Shown: in pieces, positions 53,096 to 63,086 of the stretch | Numbering within the stretch: the first letter of the stretch is position 1 | How the letters are laid out: every line of letters begins with the position of its first letter | Origin: Shimwellia blattae DSM 4481 = NBRC 105725 | Lineage (GTDB): Bacteria > Pseudomonadota > Gammaproteobacteria > Enterobacterales > Enterobacteriaceae | Length of the DNA stretch: 64,000 nt | NCBI RefSeq assembly: GCF_000262305.1 | Contig: NC_017910.1 | Span: 3,720,001-3,784,000, forward strand | Direction: 5' to 3' | Translations under genes and position numbers: made by a program | Notes under the pieces: generated by a model | The model's input: only the letters and a program-made list of their open reading frames with translations | Databases searched by the model: none | Told to the model about the DNA's origin: nothing

Positions 53096-54976
53096 TCAAA
53101 CAAAGCTTCTTCGGTCTGGCAGTGTTCCTCTGTGAAGGTTGACGTGACAGGTCCGGCAGATCACTAATGTTTTCCTGTTACGGGCAATCATCAGCTTCTT
53201 CCAGTTATCTGTACCCGACTTGATATCCTTAAGTTTCCTCACATGGTGGACTTCAAAAGGAGCGGTTCTGGTACCGCAATATTCACATTGGCATGCAGCC
53301 ATCCTGTCCAGCAATTCAGTTCTACCAGAATATTTATACGTGTTCGGCAATATATCCGGTGAACTGTGTTTTGGCGCACTCCTGTTTTTGAGTCTGAATA
53401 CCTCCAACTCATATACCTTTCCATTACGATTTTCCCGATAAACATACCTGCCATCCGCTTGCCTTAACCGCCGCGCGATTTTGGTGCGTGACATCCGATG
53501 TTTACCTGCCAGCGTCTTATAAAGACTATTTTCCCATATCCAATACAACTTATTGAGATAGAGAACGGGGGCAAGATTGTAGTAATTCGCATAGCCGCGC
53601 ATTTCGGCGTTGTACTGACCAATTATTTCATAGTCAGACATGTACATCATTGCTGGCCGACCAGCACTATTACCATATCCGCCATCGTAATTCCCATAGC
53701 CACGTAGAGAGCAGAATTTCAGGATTCTTTCCCTCGGTACACACAGATGGACGTGTTCCGTTATCGTACGTTTTACCGCATGAGTTTTACTTCCATCTGC
53801 ATTAAGCCCTACAACACATTTGACCTGTTTGCTTTCACGGCGTGTTTTAATTTCATAACCGAGAAAAGTGAATCCTTTCTTTGGGTCAATAATGCCGGAT
53901 TTCTCTTTTGATATTTCCAGGTGAAGTTCAGTTTCAACAAAATCGACAACCTCTTTCATTATCTTTTTTGCCTCATTTTTACTTCCTGTCACACCAATCA
54001 GAAAATCATCAGCATATCGAACATATCGCATTCTTTTGAATTCAGAATCATCCATAATAACACTAGATAGCGTGCGCAATTTTTTCTCCAGTTCATCCGC
54101 TTCATGTCTCCATTTTTGGATTTTCTGCTCATCAGCAGGCATTCCGGAAGCGCCGAAACCTTGCCTGATCCATTTAATACGATTTGCCCGGTTCTGTAGT
54201 GCCCTTTTGTATATGGGATTGGGTTTCCTCCGTCCTCCTTTGCCGAACTCGCTGATTCTATTTTTCATAAACTCATCAAGTTTATGGAGAAATACATTGG
54301 CAAGAATAGGGGAGATAATACCACCTTGCGGTGTCCCGCTATGAGTGCCAAAGTAACGCCAGTTGTCCAGATAGCCAGCTTTCAGGAACTTCTTGAGAAG
54401 CGCCAGAAATTTGTTATCAGCGATCCGCTTACTCAGGAATTTCAGCAGCAGATCGTGGTCAATGTTGTCGAAGTAACCTTTGATATCAACGTCACATACC
54501 CATTTTGTTCCTTTCCAACTGTTTCTGATTTCTTTTAATGCAGAATGACAGGAACGTTTAGGCCTGAATCCATAGTTCCAGTCGCTAAAAACCGGTTCAT
54601 AGATTTCTTCCAGTAACATCCTCATTACTTCCTGTATTAATTTATCGTCTCCAGTTGGAATACCTAATGGACGTTTCTTTCCATTCGGTTTTCGGGCATC
54701 TTTAGGTATGTGCGTGCGCCTACAAGGTCTGGGCTTATACGAGCCTGAATTTATAAGCTGAATGAGATTAATAATCCTGCCCACGCTCATTTCATCCATC
54801 GTATTATTATTTATTCCTCTCGTCATGGCTCCCTGATTAGAATAAATATTGGCATAGGCCTGTGCCCAAAGATCTTTATTGCTACACATGATTTTGTGCA
54901 GCTTCTTGATCTTATAACCTTGTGTACTGGCTTTGTTTATACCACTTAGAGCATTGAGTGTTCTTTGTGATAGCAC
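53096..54976 (-). CDS. Group II intron reverse transcriptase/maturase (LtrA type)
   Basis: 626 residues. RT domain with GTPQGGIISPILANV (about 214-228) and the catalytic YADD (321-324); maturase X domain (about 430-520, YANYYNLAPVLYLN...); C-terminal HNH endonuclease (about 569-620: CEYC, HHV, CRTCHVNLH). All domains look intact, so the intron may be able to splice and retrohome. Codon use is AT-rich compared with flanking core genes. Confidence 0.95.
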   Translation of the reverse strand: MLSQRTLNALSGINKASTQGYKIKKLHKIMCSNKDLWAQAYANIYSNQGAMTRGINNNTMDEMSVGRIINLIQLINSGSYKPRPCRRTHIPKDARKPNGKKRPLGIPTGDDKLIQEVMRMLLEEIYEPVFSDWNYGFRPKRSCHSALKEIRNSWKGTKWVCDVDIKGYFDNIDHDLLLKFLSKRIADNKFLALLKKFLKAGYLDNWRYFGTHSGTPQGGIISPILANVFLHKLDEFMKNRISEFGKGGRRKPNPIYKRALQNRANRIKWIRQGFGASGMPADEQKIQKWRHEADELEKKLRTLSSVIMDDSEFKRMRYVRYADDFLIGVTGSKNEAKKIMKEVVDFVETELHLEISKEKSGIIDPKKGFTFLGYEIKTRRESKQVKCVVGLNADGSKTHAVKRTITEHVHLCVPRERILKFCSLRGYGNYDGGYGNSAGRPAMMYMSDYEIIGQYNAEMRGYANYYNLAPVLYLNKLYWIWENSLYKTLAGKHRMSRTKIARRLRQADGRYVYRENRNGKVYELEVFRLKNRSAPKHSSPDILPNTYKYSGRTELLDRMAACQCEYCGTRTAPFEVHHVRKLKDIKSGTDNWKKLMIARNRKTLVICRTCHVNLHRGTLPDRRSFV

Positions 54977-55590
54977 TGACTATCGAACCTCGCTTCTATT
55001 AGTATAATTCCAACTGACTCCCTTCCCCCTTACGAATATAATTTCACCGATAATTGCTTATCAATTTATATATATTTTTCAGATTGGTTAGCCAATTGCG
55101 ACTCCATTACAGAGCTACGTTGGGTACTACGGAGCCTCCGTTACCATATTGGTTAATTACTTAACCAACTTAGGTAATCCCGTATTTCTTTGTAGTCAAG
55201 GTGCATCCCACTTAGGTTCCACTTACGCTCAATTACCACTCTCACCGAGCAGGTGCCAATATTGTTGGATATAGTAACCTTCTAAAAATAATTACTATAA
55301 ATACTGGTATGACTCCTGAATAACCGTGAGTCAAAGGCATCCCGAAACCCACTATGAACTATGATTCAACCAATCAGGCTTAACCATATGGGACTTGCAA
55401 TGGCTGGCGCAAAGTAGGTTATTTCCCCGCAACCAGCCTTTTCCTGACATGCTACACTCCCCTCCCTCTTTCGAGGTTCAAACCCATTACTGGGTAAGGA
55501 TAAGTCAGGCTTGCAATAGGCTCTCCAACAGCCTATGGTTAACTCAGAACATTGAGTTAACCACTTGATTTACAAAGCAAAACGGCGCAC

Positions 55591-56130
55591 TCAGAACGGG
55601 ATATCGTCGTCGAAGTCCATTGGCGGCTCGCTGGAAGCAGGTGCCGCCGGGGCAGACTGCTGCTGCGGGCGCTGCTGAGCACCACCGCTGAACTGGCTGC
55701 CGCCCTGAGGCTGCTGCTGAGGCTGACCCCAGCCACCCTGCTGGCCCTGGCCACCGGCGTTGCCGCCCTGAGCACCGCCCTGACGGCCGCCCAGCATCTG
55801 CATGGTGCCACCGACATTCACCACCACCTCAGTGGTGTAGCGCTCCTGGCCGCTCTGATCCTGCCACTTGCGGGTACGCAGCTGGCCTTCAATATAGACC
55901 TGGGAACCCTTGCGCAGGTATTCACCGGCAACTTCTGCCAGTTTGCCGAACAACACCACCCGGTGCCATTCAGTCTGCTCTTTCATTTCGCCGGTCTGCT
56001 TATCGCGCCAGGATTCGGAAGTAGCCAGCGTAATGTTGGCAACTGCGCCACCATTTGGCATGTAGCGTACTTCCGGGTCCTGCCCCAGATTACCGACCAG
56101 AATCACCTTGTTGACGCCTCTGCTGGCCAT
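55591..56130 (-). CDS. ssb: Single-stranded DNA-binding protein
   Basis: Coats ssDNA in replication, repair and recombination. 179 residues (E. coli 178): OB fold (1-112), Gly/Gln-rich linker, acidic tip MDFDDDIPF that binds partner proteins. Coding part is intact; the intron begins right after the stop codon, so the mRNA end is altered unless spliced. Divergent from uvrA. Confidence 0.97.
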   Translation of the reverse strand: MASRGVNKVILVGNLGQDPEVRYMPNGGAVANITLATSESWRDKQTGEMKEQTEWHRVVLFGKLAEVAGEYLRKGSQVYIEGQLRTRKWQDQSGQERYTTEVVVNVGGTMQMLGGRQGGAQGGNAGGQGQQGGWGQPQQQPQGGSQFSGGAQQRPQQQSAPAAPASSEPPMDFDDDIPF

Positions 56131-56299
56131 GCTCGTGTCTCCTGAATACGTTTCTTACAAGTTTAAGCGCGGGATTGTAGCATTTCAAAGCGGGGTTTTG
56201 ATAGTTTGGATCTGCCTTCAGATAATTTCATTACCCTGGTTTTCAGCCAGCACAAATGCTGGCGAATAGCCGCACAATTTTCCCCCTTTCACCCCGTGG

Positions 56300-56319
56300 T
56301 ACTGTATATCCATTCAGGT
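56300..56319. promoter_or_regulatory. SOS (LexA) box shared by uvrA and ssb
   Basis: TACTGTATATCCATTCAGGT, one base different from the recalled E. coli uvrA box (TACTGTATATTCATTCAGGT); CTG and CAG half-sites spaced correctly. Lies in the uvrA-ssb divergent region (56131-56455), which holds no other gene. Confidence 0.9.
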
Positions 56320-56455
56320 TAAGTTGTGCCATAATTAGCCGTTTCTGGCTGCCGGTTTATCATATTTTTACCCTTAATTTCCGTCTGCACGCCCCTGCAT
56401 ATCATCGGCGTCGGGTAAAAGAATCAGGCATACGCGTTACTACCGGGAAAGGTGA

Positions 56456-59284
56456 ATGGATAAGATAGAAGTTCGGGGCGCCCGCACCCATAATCTCAAA
56501 AATATCAATCTGATAATCCCGCGCGACAAGCTGATTGTCGTGACCGGGCTGTCGGGTTCCGGCAAATCCTCACTGGCGTTTGACACCCTGTATGCGGAGG
56601 GGCAGCGGCGCTATGTGGAGTCGCTGTCTGCCTATGCGCGCCAGTTCCTGTCGCTGATGGAAAAACCAGACGTCGACCATATTGAAGGGTTGTCGCCGGC
56701 TATCTCTATTGAGCAGAAATCAACCTCTCATAACCCGCGATCCACCGTGGGGACCATTACCGAAATTCACGACTATTTGCGCCTGCTGTATGCCCGGGTG
56801 GGCGAGCCGCGCTGCCCGGATCACGATATCCCGCTGACGGCGCAGACCGTCAGCCAGATGGTGGACAACGTCCTCGCCCAGCCGGAAGGCAAACGCCTGA
56901 TGCTGCTGGCCCCGGTCATTAAAGAGCGCAAAGGGGAGCACACCAAAACGCTGGAAAACCTGGCAAGCCAGGGCTATATCCGCGCCCGGATCGACGGTGA
57001 AGTGTGCGATCTGTCCGATCCCCCCAAACTGGAGCTGCAGAAAAAGCACACTATCGAAGTGGTAGTCGACCGCTTTAAAGTGCGTGACGATCTGGCCCAG
57101 CGCCTGGCGGAGTCCTTTGAAACGGCGCTGGAGCTGTCTGGCGGCACCGCTGTTGTGGCCGATATGGACGATCCCCGGGCCGAGCCGCTTATCTTCTCGT
57201 CCAACTTTGCCTGCCCGGTCTGCGGCTACAGCATGCATGAGCTGGAGCCCCGTTTATTCTCCTTTAACAACCCGGCAGGTGCCTGCCCGACCTGCGACGG
57301 TCTGGGGGTACAGCAGTATTTTGACCCGGAGCGGGTGGTTCAGAACGGGGAGCTGTCGCTCGCCGGTGGGGCGATCCGCGGCTGGGATCGGCGCAATTTT
57401 TACTATTTCCAGATGCTGCGCTCCCTGGCTGACCATTATGATTTTGACGTGGAAGCCCCCTGGGACTCCCTGCCCGCCAGTGTGCAGAACGTGGTGCTGA
57501 ACGGCTCCGGCAAGCAGACCATTGAATTTAAATATATTAACGATCGCGGCGATACTTCCGTGCGCCACCACCCCTTTGAAGGGGTGCTGAACAATATGGC
57601 GCGCCGTTATAAAGAGACCGAGTCCACCGCAGTGCGCGAAGAACTGGCGAAGTTTATCAGTAACCGCCCCTGCGCCAGCTGCCACGGCACCCGCCTGCGC
57701 AAAGAAGCGCGCCATGTGTTTGTGGAAAACACCGCCCTGCCGACCATTTCAGACATGAGCATTGGCCACGCCATGGAGTTCTTCAGTAATCTGAAGCTCT
57801 CCGGCCAGCGGGCCAAAATTGCCGAAAAAGTGCTTAAAGAGATTGGCGATCGCCTGAAATTCCTGGTGAACGTGGGGCTCAATTATCTGACCTTATCCCG
57901 CTCGGCGGAAACCCTGTCCGGCGGTGAGGCCCAGCGTATCCGCCTTGCCAGCCAGATTGGCGCGGGCCTGGTGGGGGTGATGTACGTGCTGGATGAGCCC
58001 TCCATTGGCCTGCACCAGCGGGATAACGAGCGCCTGCTGGAGACCCTTATCCACCTGCGCAATCTGGGCAATACCGTGATAGTCGTCGAGCACGACGAAG
58101 ACGCGATCCGCGCCGCAGACCATATTATTGATATCGGCCCCGGGGCCGGTGTCCACGGCGGCAGCGTCGTGGCAGAGGGCGATCTGGACGCCATCATGGC
58201 GGTGCCGGAGTCCCTGACCGGCCAGTTTATGAGCGGCAAACGCCAGATTGCGGTGCCCAAAAAACGCGTGGCGGCCGATCCACAAAAGGTACTGAAACTG
58301 TCCGGTGCCCGGGGCAATAACCTCAAAGATGTCACCCTCACCCTGCCGGTGGGGCTGTTTACCTGTATTACCGGGGTCTCCGGCTCCGGCAAATCGACCC
58401 TGATTAACGACACGCTGTTCCCGCTGGCCCAGCGCCAGCTTAACGGGGCCACCATTGCGGAGCCCGCCCCCTACCGGGATATTCAGGGGCTTGAGCACTT
58501 CGATAAAGTCATCGATATTGACCAGAGCCCCATTGGCCGTACCCCGCGCTCTAACCCGGCGACCTATACCGGGGTATTCACCCCGGTGCGCGAGCTGTTT
58601 GCCGGGGTGCCGGAGTCCCGCACCCGTGGCTATACGCCGGGGCGTTTCAGCTTTAACGTGCGCGGCGGGCGCTGTGAAGCCTGCCAGGGGGACGGGGTGC
58701 TGAAAGTGGAAATGCACTTCCTGCCGGATATTTATGTCCCCTGCGACCAGTGCAAAGGCCAGCGCTATAACCGGGAAACCCTGGAGATCAAATACAAGGG
58801 TAAAAATATCCACGAAGTGCTGGATATGACCATTGAAGAGGCCCGGGAGTTCTTTGACGCAGTACCGGCACTGGCCCGTAAGCTCCAGACCCTGATTGAT
58901 GTGGGGCTGTCCTACATCCGTCTTGGTCAGGCGGCTACCACCCTGTCCGGCGGTGAAGCCCAGCGCGTGAAGCTGGCCCGGGAGCTGTCAAAACGCGGCA
59001 CCGGCCAGACCCTGTATATCCTCGATGAGCCGACCACCGGCCTGCATTTTGCCGATATTCAGCAGCTGCTCGACGTGCTGCACCAGTTACGGGACCAGGG
59101 CAATACCATCGTGGTGATTGAGCACAACCTGGACGTGATTAAAACTGCCGACTGGATTGTCGATCTGGGCCCGGAAGGGGGCAGCGGCGGCGGCGAAATC
59201 CTCGTGGCGGGCACGCCGGAAACCGTGGCGGAGTGTGACGCCTCCTACACGGCACGCTTCCTGAAGCCGCTCCTTAACCGCTAG
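56456..59284 (+). CDS. uvrA: UvrABC excision nuclease subunit A
   Basis: Damage-recognition ATPase of nucleotide excision repair. 942 residues (E. coli 940). Two ABC modules: Walker A GLSGSGKSS (about 31-39) and GVSGSGKST (about 640-648); signatures LSGGEAQRI and LSGGEAQRV; zinc modules CPVC...CPTC and CEAC...CDQC. Start at MDKIEVRGARTHNL. LexA-controlled. Confidence 0.97.
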   Translation: MDKIEVRGARTHNLKNINLIIPRDKLIVVTGLSGSGKSSLAFDTLYAEGQRRYVESLSAYARQFLSLMEKPDVDHIEGLSPAISIEQKSTSHNPRSTVGTITEIHDYLRLLYARVGEPRCPDHDIPLTAQTVSQMVDNVLAQPEGKRLMLLAPVIKERKGEHTKTLENLASQGYIRARIDGEVCDLSDPPKLELQKKHTIEVVVDRFKVRDDLAQRLAESFETALELSGGTAVVADMDDPRAEPLIFSSNFACPVCGYSMHELEPRLFSFNNPAGACPTCDGLGVQQYFDPERVVQNGELSLAGGAIRGWDRRNFYYFQMLRSLADHYDFDVEAPWDSLPASVQNVVLNGSGKQTIEFKYINDRGDTSVRHHPFEGVLNNMARRYKETESTAVREELAKFISNRPCASCHGTRLRKEARHVFVENTALPTISDMSIGHAMEFFSNLKLSGQRAKIAEKVLKEIGDRLKFLVNVGLNYLTLSRSAETLSGGEAQRIRLASQIGAGLVGVMYVLDEPSIGLHQRDNERLLETLIHLRNLGNTVIVVEHDEDAIRAADHIIDIGPGAGVHGGSVVAEGDLDAIMAVPESLTGQFMSGKRQIAVPKKRVAADPQKVLKLSGARGNNLKDVTLTLPVGLFTCITGVSGSGKSTLINDTLFPLAQRQLNGATIAEPAPYRDIQGLEHFDKVIDIDQSPIGRTPRSNPATYTGVFTPVRELFAGVPESRTRGYTPGRFSFNVRGGRCEACQGDGVLKVEMHFLPDIYVPCDQCKGQRYNRETLEIKYKGKNIHEVLDMTIEEAREFFDAVPALARKLQTLIDVGLSYIRLGQAATTLSGGEAQRVKLARELSKRGTGQTLYILDEPTTGLHFADIQQLLDVLHQLRDQGNTIVVIEHNLDVIKTADWIVDLGPEGGSGGGEILVAGTPETVAECDASYTARFLKPLLNR

Positions 59285-59288
59285 CAAA

Positions 59289-59318
59289 AAACCGGTGCCG
59301 TTATTCCGGCACCGGAAC
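59289..59318 (-). terminator. Terminator between convergent uvrA and LysR gene
   Basis: CCGGTGCCG / CGGCACCGG arms; minus strand ends in TTTTTT, so it chiefly serves the LysR gene, whose stop codon is in the loop. Confidence 0.75.
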
Positions 59319-60278
59319 AGGCGGCCGGGTGCCGGGCTGTGGGCGGGGGCCCGCATCCCGGTAATTTTTCAGGGCCGCAATCAGCAACCGGGCGCTGGCC
59401 GAGAGTGGCTGGTTGCGCATATACAGCACCCCTACCGGCAGCGTGACCGTCGGGATCGACACCGGGATCACCGTCACGCCCCCCAGCCGGGCGTAATGAC
59501 GGGCCACTGAACCGGGTAAAAAACCAACAGTCTTGCCCTGTTGCAGGATCCCGATATTCACCATGGTCGCGACCGATTCAATATAGTTGGTGGGCAGCGC
59601 CACATGGTGGCGGCGAAAGGCGTCCTCAATCAGCTGGCGGATAAGCGAGCTGTGGGGCGGCAGGATCCAGGGCGTACTGCGCAGCTCAGACCAGGTAATA
59701 TGTTTTTTCCCCGCCAGCGGGTGGCTGGTGCCGGCCACCAGCACCATTGGCTCTTCGTGAATAAAGATAGTGTCGGTATCTGCCTGGTGGGTATCTTCCG
59801 GCAAAATGCCGACAATAAGCTCAATCTCCCCGGCCAGCAGACGGGGCCGGAGCAGCTCCATGGTCCCTTCGGTAATGGTCAGCGCCGTAAACGGCGACTC
59901 GCTCTTCAGCTGGTCAATAGCCCTTGGCAGCAGGGTGCCTGCGGCAATGGGCAGCACCCCCACAGAGACCTTCCCCTGCACGCCCGCCATCAGGGCGCGC
60001 AGCTCATCCCGCGCTTTACCCGCCTCAGCGAGAATACGCCGGGCGTAAACCACCAGGCTGCTGCCATAGATAGTAGGCTGCATACCGTGAATTGTGCGGT
60101 TAAACAGCTTTAAACCAATATTATTTTCCAGCTCTGAAAGCGCTTTCGATACCGCGGGCTGAGAGACATGCAAATAATTAGCGACCTTACCAACATTGCG
60201 CAGATCATCCATGACCACCAGAAGTTGTAACTGCCGCAATTTTAACTGAGAGCGGAGAAATCCATCGAGCGAGTTCAT
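59301..60278 (-). CDS. LysR-family regulator, divergent from the OMP gene
   Basis: 325 residues. Helix-turn-helix NVGKVANYLHVSQPAVSKAL (about 27-46); GbpR-like branch by its LRQLQLLVVMDD start. Proline-rich C-terminal tail (about 308-325) is unusual. Divergent from a phenol-MetA-type outer-membrane protein, the likely target. Inserted between uvrA and yjbR, where E. coli has no such genes. Confidence 0.85.
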   Translation of the reverse strand: MNSLDGFLRSQLKLRQLQLLVVMDDLRNVGKVANYLHVSQPAVSKALSELENNIGLKLFNRTIHGMQPTIYGSSLVVYARRILAEAGKARDELRALMAGVQGKVSVGVLPIAAGTLLPRAIDQLKSESPFTALTITEGTMELLRPRLLAGEIELIVGILPEDTHQADTDTIFIHEEPMVLVAGTSHPLAGKKHITWSELRSTPWILPPHSSLIRQLIEDAFRRHHVALPTNYIESVATMVNIGILQQGKTVGFLPGSVARHYARLGGVTVIPVSIPTVTLPVGVLYMRNQPLSASARLLIAALKNYRDAGPRPQPGTRPPVPVPE

Positions 60279-60636
60279 ATTGATGCGCCTTTCTGTAATA
60301 ACCGGTGGTGGTTCACAACCGCCGTCACAATGTGTCTTTTGCGCCGACGCATACCCTTAAAGTAATTATGGAAATAATTTTCTTATGGATAACCAATAAG
60401 TACACAGGAAAAACATATTTATTATTAAGATACGTAATACCATGCTGGCAGTAAATGTACTATCACGAACATCACATTATTACCAGATGGTAATACATCT
60501 GTTTTTATATTCATTGGACGCCCCTGAAAAACTTCCCCAATGTATCCGCTAACAGGCGCCCGGTGCCGGGCATACTGCACATACCATATCCGGTTATTTT
60601 CACTTTCCAGTCATCTGGTCTTTATTAGAGGCTCTT
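60279..60636. promoter_or_regulatory. Divergent LysR/OMP control region
   Basis: 358 nt, no gene. Small dyads occur (for example GGTT-CAC-AACC near 60310, and GCCCGGTGCCGGGC near 60557) but none can be assigned to a regulator. Confidence 0.35.
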
Positions 60637-61671
60637 ATGGAGAACACAGGCTCAGCGAAATATCTGATCTACCGGGCAGGCGCATTTATTGGCAGCGGGT
60701 TGCGTAAATATATGTGCGGTGCATTATTGCTTGCCGCATTTCCGGGAATGGCCATCGAGCCAACACTGAGCCAACCGGCAGGTATTAATAATGGCTACAC
60801 CAGTTTTTTTGACGGTTTCCCGGTCGCACCTCCGGGGCATCTTGCTTATATCGGATATTACCGCTACAACCATATCAACCGCTTAACAGATAATAACGGC
60901 AACCGTATTCAGGCATTTGGCAGCACCAGGATAGACAGCTGGGTTGCCAATAACCAGTTCTTATACACCTTTGAAAAATCCCCTTTTGATAACGCAACCC
61001 TCGGGCTGGATCTGATTGTGCCGGTTGTCGGGTTCGATACCGACTTCGGCGGGCCTGCCACCCTGAAGGCAAATCATGGCGGTATTGGCGATATTATGAT
61101 GGCGGTGTATCTGCAATATAATCCGCTGCTCAACGATCGGGGCGAGGTAACCTTTATTCACCGCCTGGAGCTTGGCGTGAATGCCCCCACCGGGGCCTAT
61201 GACAGCCACAGCGATATTAACACCGGGATGAACCAGTGGTCATTTCACCCCACCTGGGCGGCCACCTGGCTGCCGGTTCCCCGCTGGACCATAAACTGGC
61301 GCTTACAGTATCTGTATAACTTTAAAAATGACGATCCGGCCAGCAGCCAGCCACTGGAGTGGCGGGGTGAGAAAGTGCGCCATACCCAGATAGGCCAGCT
61401 GATGTTCCTGAACTTTGCCACCTCCTGGGAGGTCGTGCCGGACTGGCACGTGGGTATTAACGGCTACTACCTGAAACAGATAACCGACGATAAAGTGAAC
61501 GGCGACACCCAGAAAAACTCCCGCGAGCAGGCGCTGGGTATTGGCCCGGGTGTGATGTGGAACTACTCGGCGCAGGACAAGTTTACCGCCAACTTTTATA
61601 CCGAGACCGAAGTGCGTAACCGTGGCCGCAACAGCGCCATTGTTAACCTGGTATACGTGCACACCTTCTGA
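60637..61671 (+). CDS. Phenol MetA-type outer-membrane channel
   Basis: 344 residues. Long N-terminus (1-26) before a signal-like core (MCGALLLAAFPGMAIE), so translation may really start at Met46 region or the signal is atypical. The mature part is a beta-barrel of the 'MetA pathway of phenol degradation' (SphA-like) family, with NQFLYTFEKSPFDNATLGLDL strands and a C-terminal Phe (VYVHTF). Such proteins let hydrophobic or aromatic substrates pass the outer membrane. Substrate here unknown. Confidence 0.75.
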   Translation: MENTGSAKYLIYRAGAFIGSGLRKYMCGALLLAAFPGMAIEPTLSQPAGINNGYTSFFDGFPVAPPGHLAYIGYYRYNHINRLTDNNGNRIQAFGSTRIDSWVANNQFLYTFEKSPFDNATLGLDLIVPVVGFDTDFGGPATLKANHGGIGDIMMAVYLQYNPLLNDRGEVTFIHRLELGVNAPTGAYDSHSDINTGMNQWSFHPTWAATWLPVPRWTINWRLQYLYNFKNDDPASSQPLEWRGEKVRHTQIGQLMFLNFATSWEVVPDWHVGINGYYLKQITDDKVNGDTQKNSREQALGIGPGVMWNYSAQDKFTANFYTETEVRNRGRNSAIVNLVYVHTF

Positions 61672-61680
61672 TCACGCGCG

Positions 61681-61718
61681 GCCCGCAAAGGGGGTGACTC
61701 CCCCTCTTTTGCGGGTTT
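61681..61718. terminator. Terminator between convergent OMP and yjbR genes
   Basis: CCCGCAAAAG-type arms (CCCGCAAAGGGGG / CCCCCTCTTTTGCGGG) followed by TTTAG; works on either strand with one bulge. Confidence 0.7.
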
Positions 61719-61724
61719 AGCGTG

Positions 61725-62078
61725 TTAGCTGTTCAGCGTGCGGCGTTTATTTTCCGGCACCAGCGCCAGCGCCTGTTGCCAGGAGGTATTCACCAGCGCG
61801 TAGATCCGTGAATCCGGTAACGGGCCGTCCAGGTACAGGGTGCTCCAGCAGGATTTATTCAGGTACGCGCTCGGGAACACATCCGCGTGATTCTGGCGCA
61901 GCAAGTCTGCCAGCTCCGGGCTGGTTTTCAGGGATACGGCTGGCCGGTCATTCACGCTGTGCACCATGGCAAACAGTACATCCGCCACTTTGATTTGGGT
62001 GGCCTTCCAGTCGCTGTGTACGCTTTGCTGTGCGCCGGGTTTCGCCATGCAATACTGGAGCAATTCTGAGTGGGTCAT
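61725..62078 (-). CDS. yjbR: MmcQ/YjbR family protein
   Basis: 117 residues (E. coli 118). MTHSELLQYCMAKPGAQQSV start, VADVLFAMVHS and PSAYLNKSCWSTLYLDG segments, the CyaY-like DNA-binding fold of this family. Biochemical role unknown. yjbQ, normally between yjbR and aphA, is not found in the 110-nt gap. Confidence 0.93.
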   Translation of the reverse strand: MTHSELLQYCMAKPGAQQSVHSDWKATQIKVADVLFAMVHSVNDRPAVSLKTSPELADLLRQNHADVFPSAYLNKSCWSTLYLDGPLPDSRIYALVNTSWQQALALVPENKRRTLNS

Positions 62079-62188
62079 TCTGGGTCCTCCTGATCGTTGT
62101 CATACGGACCCGTTAAGTGTGTCGCATCCTGGCAAAAGGTAAAACCCGCGCACGAATTTTGATGAAAAAATATACTTATCGGTGCGAC

Positions 62189-62911
62189 TCAGAACTCTGA
62201 ATTAACAATCACCTCTTCACCCAGCGCCCCGGCGCCCGGCAGTGGCCTGTCCGTTGAGTTAGATGCCCGCAAGACGCGGATCCCGCGGATACCCACCTCC
62301 CGGGCGGCCATAATATCGAGATCAGCATCCCCGTAGAAAATGCGAATGCTCTCCTGCTTCAGCCAGTCGGTTTTGACCTGCTGCTCATTCTCAGTGCCGG
62401 CAAACACCACCGGGTGCATACTGGTAGCCGGGATCAGAAAATCTTCCTGTAGCAGCCGGGAGAGGTTTTCCGTTCTGGTCGCCCTGCGCCCGGTGATGAA
62501 GTAAATCTGATCGCCGCGTTTCACATGCATCGAAATCAGCGCCCGGGCCACCTCTTTGGGGATACTGAAGGCGTCCCAGTTATTGTTCATTTTCTCCCAG
62601 AACTGTTCGTCTTTGAGGAAATCCCGCGAGCCGGGTGAGATCTCTTTACGCCCGCGCCAGAAGCCCGGGCTGGAAAATAACACCGTATCATCAATGTCAA
62701 AGCCCACGGCCATAGGCGGGCGGCCCAGCAGGCTGTTTTCAATTTGCGCGACAGACACCCAGTGAACCGGCGCACGCCCGGCAAGCCGGGCGCTGGTGAC
62801 GCCTGCGGCCGTGGTGTCATGCTCAGGAGGGGCGGACATGGCCGCCTGTGCAGAAATGTGCAGCCCAAATGCCAGCCACAGCGCGGCGCAGGCGGAAGTA
62901 AACTTACGCAT
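62189..62911 (-). CDS. aphA: Class B acid phosphatase
   Basis: Periplasmic non-specific phosphomonoesterase and phosphotransferase. 240 residues (E. coli 237). Signal peptide MRKFTSACAALWLAFGLHIS...AQA; HAD/DDDD motifs VGFDIDDTVLF (nucleophile and acid Asp, about 69-79), FITGR, and YGDADLDIMAA for Mg binding. Order tyrB-aphA as in E. coli. Confidence 0.95.
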   Translation of the reverse strand: MRKFTSACAALWLAFGLHISAQAAMSAPPEHDTTAAGVTSARLAGRAPVHWVSVAQIENSLLGRPPMAVGFDIDDTVLFSSPGFWRGRKEISPGSRDFLKDEQFWEKMNNNWDAFSIPKEVARALISMHVKRGDQIYFITGRRATRTENLSRLLQEDFLIPATSMHPVVFAGTENEQQVKTDWLKQESIRIFYGDADLDIMAAREVGIRGIRVLRASNSTDRPLPGAGALGEEVIVNSEF

Positions 62912-63086
62912 GATTTTCCTTATCGTTATTTGCTTATCGTTTATGACGGTAAAACAGGAGTAAAAGTAAGGATTAACAGGTTAAGGATACCAGCTTACGC
63001 CCCGGTTTTTTAGCGACAACCGGCACAAAATGGTAATCAAATGATAATGCCCCGCATGATACGGAGCATTTGGTGATAGCAAGCAC

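Larger units (their letters stand above)
53003..55590 (-). mobile_element. Group II intron inserted right after the ssb stop codon
   Basis: About 2588 nt. The 5' end reads GTGCGCC, fitting the GUGYG consensus and resembling Ll.LtrB's first bases, and begins at the base after the ssb TGA. The 3' end is set at ...CCCTACCCAAC from a domain VI helix (GGGGGGCA / TGCCC-TA-CCC) with bulged A seven nt from the end. Domain V is at 53054-53087; domains I-III fill 54977-55590; the maturase ORF is in domain IV. EBS1 candidate: TCAGGA (55319-55314), pairing with IBS1 TTCTGA. Exact ends need an empty-site comparison. Confidence 0.85.
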
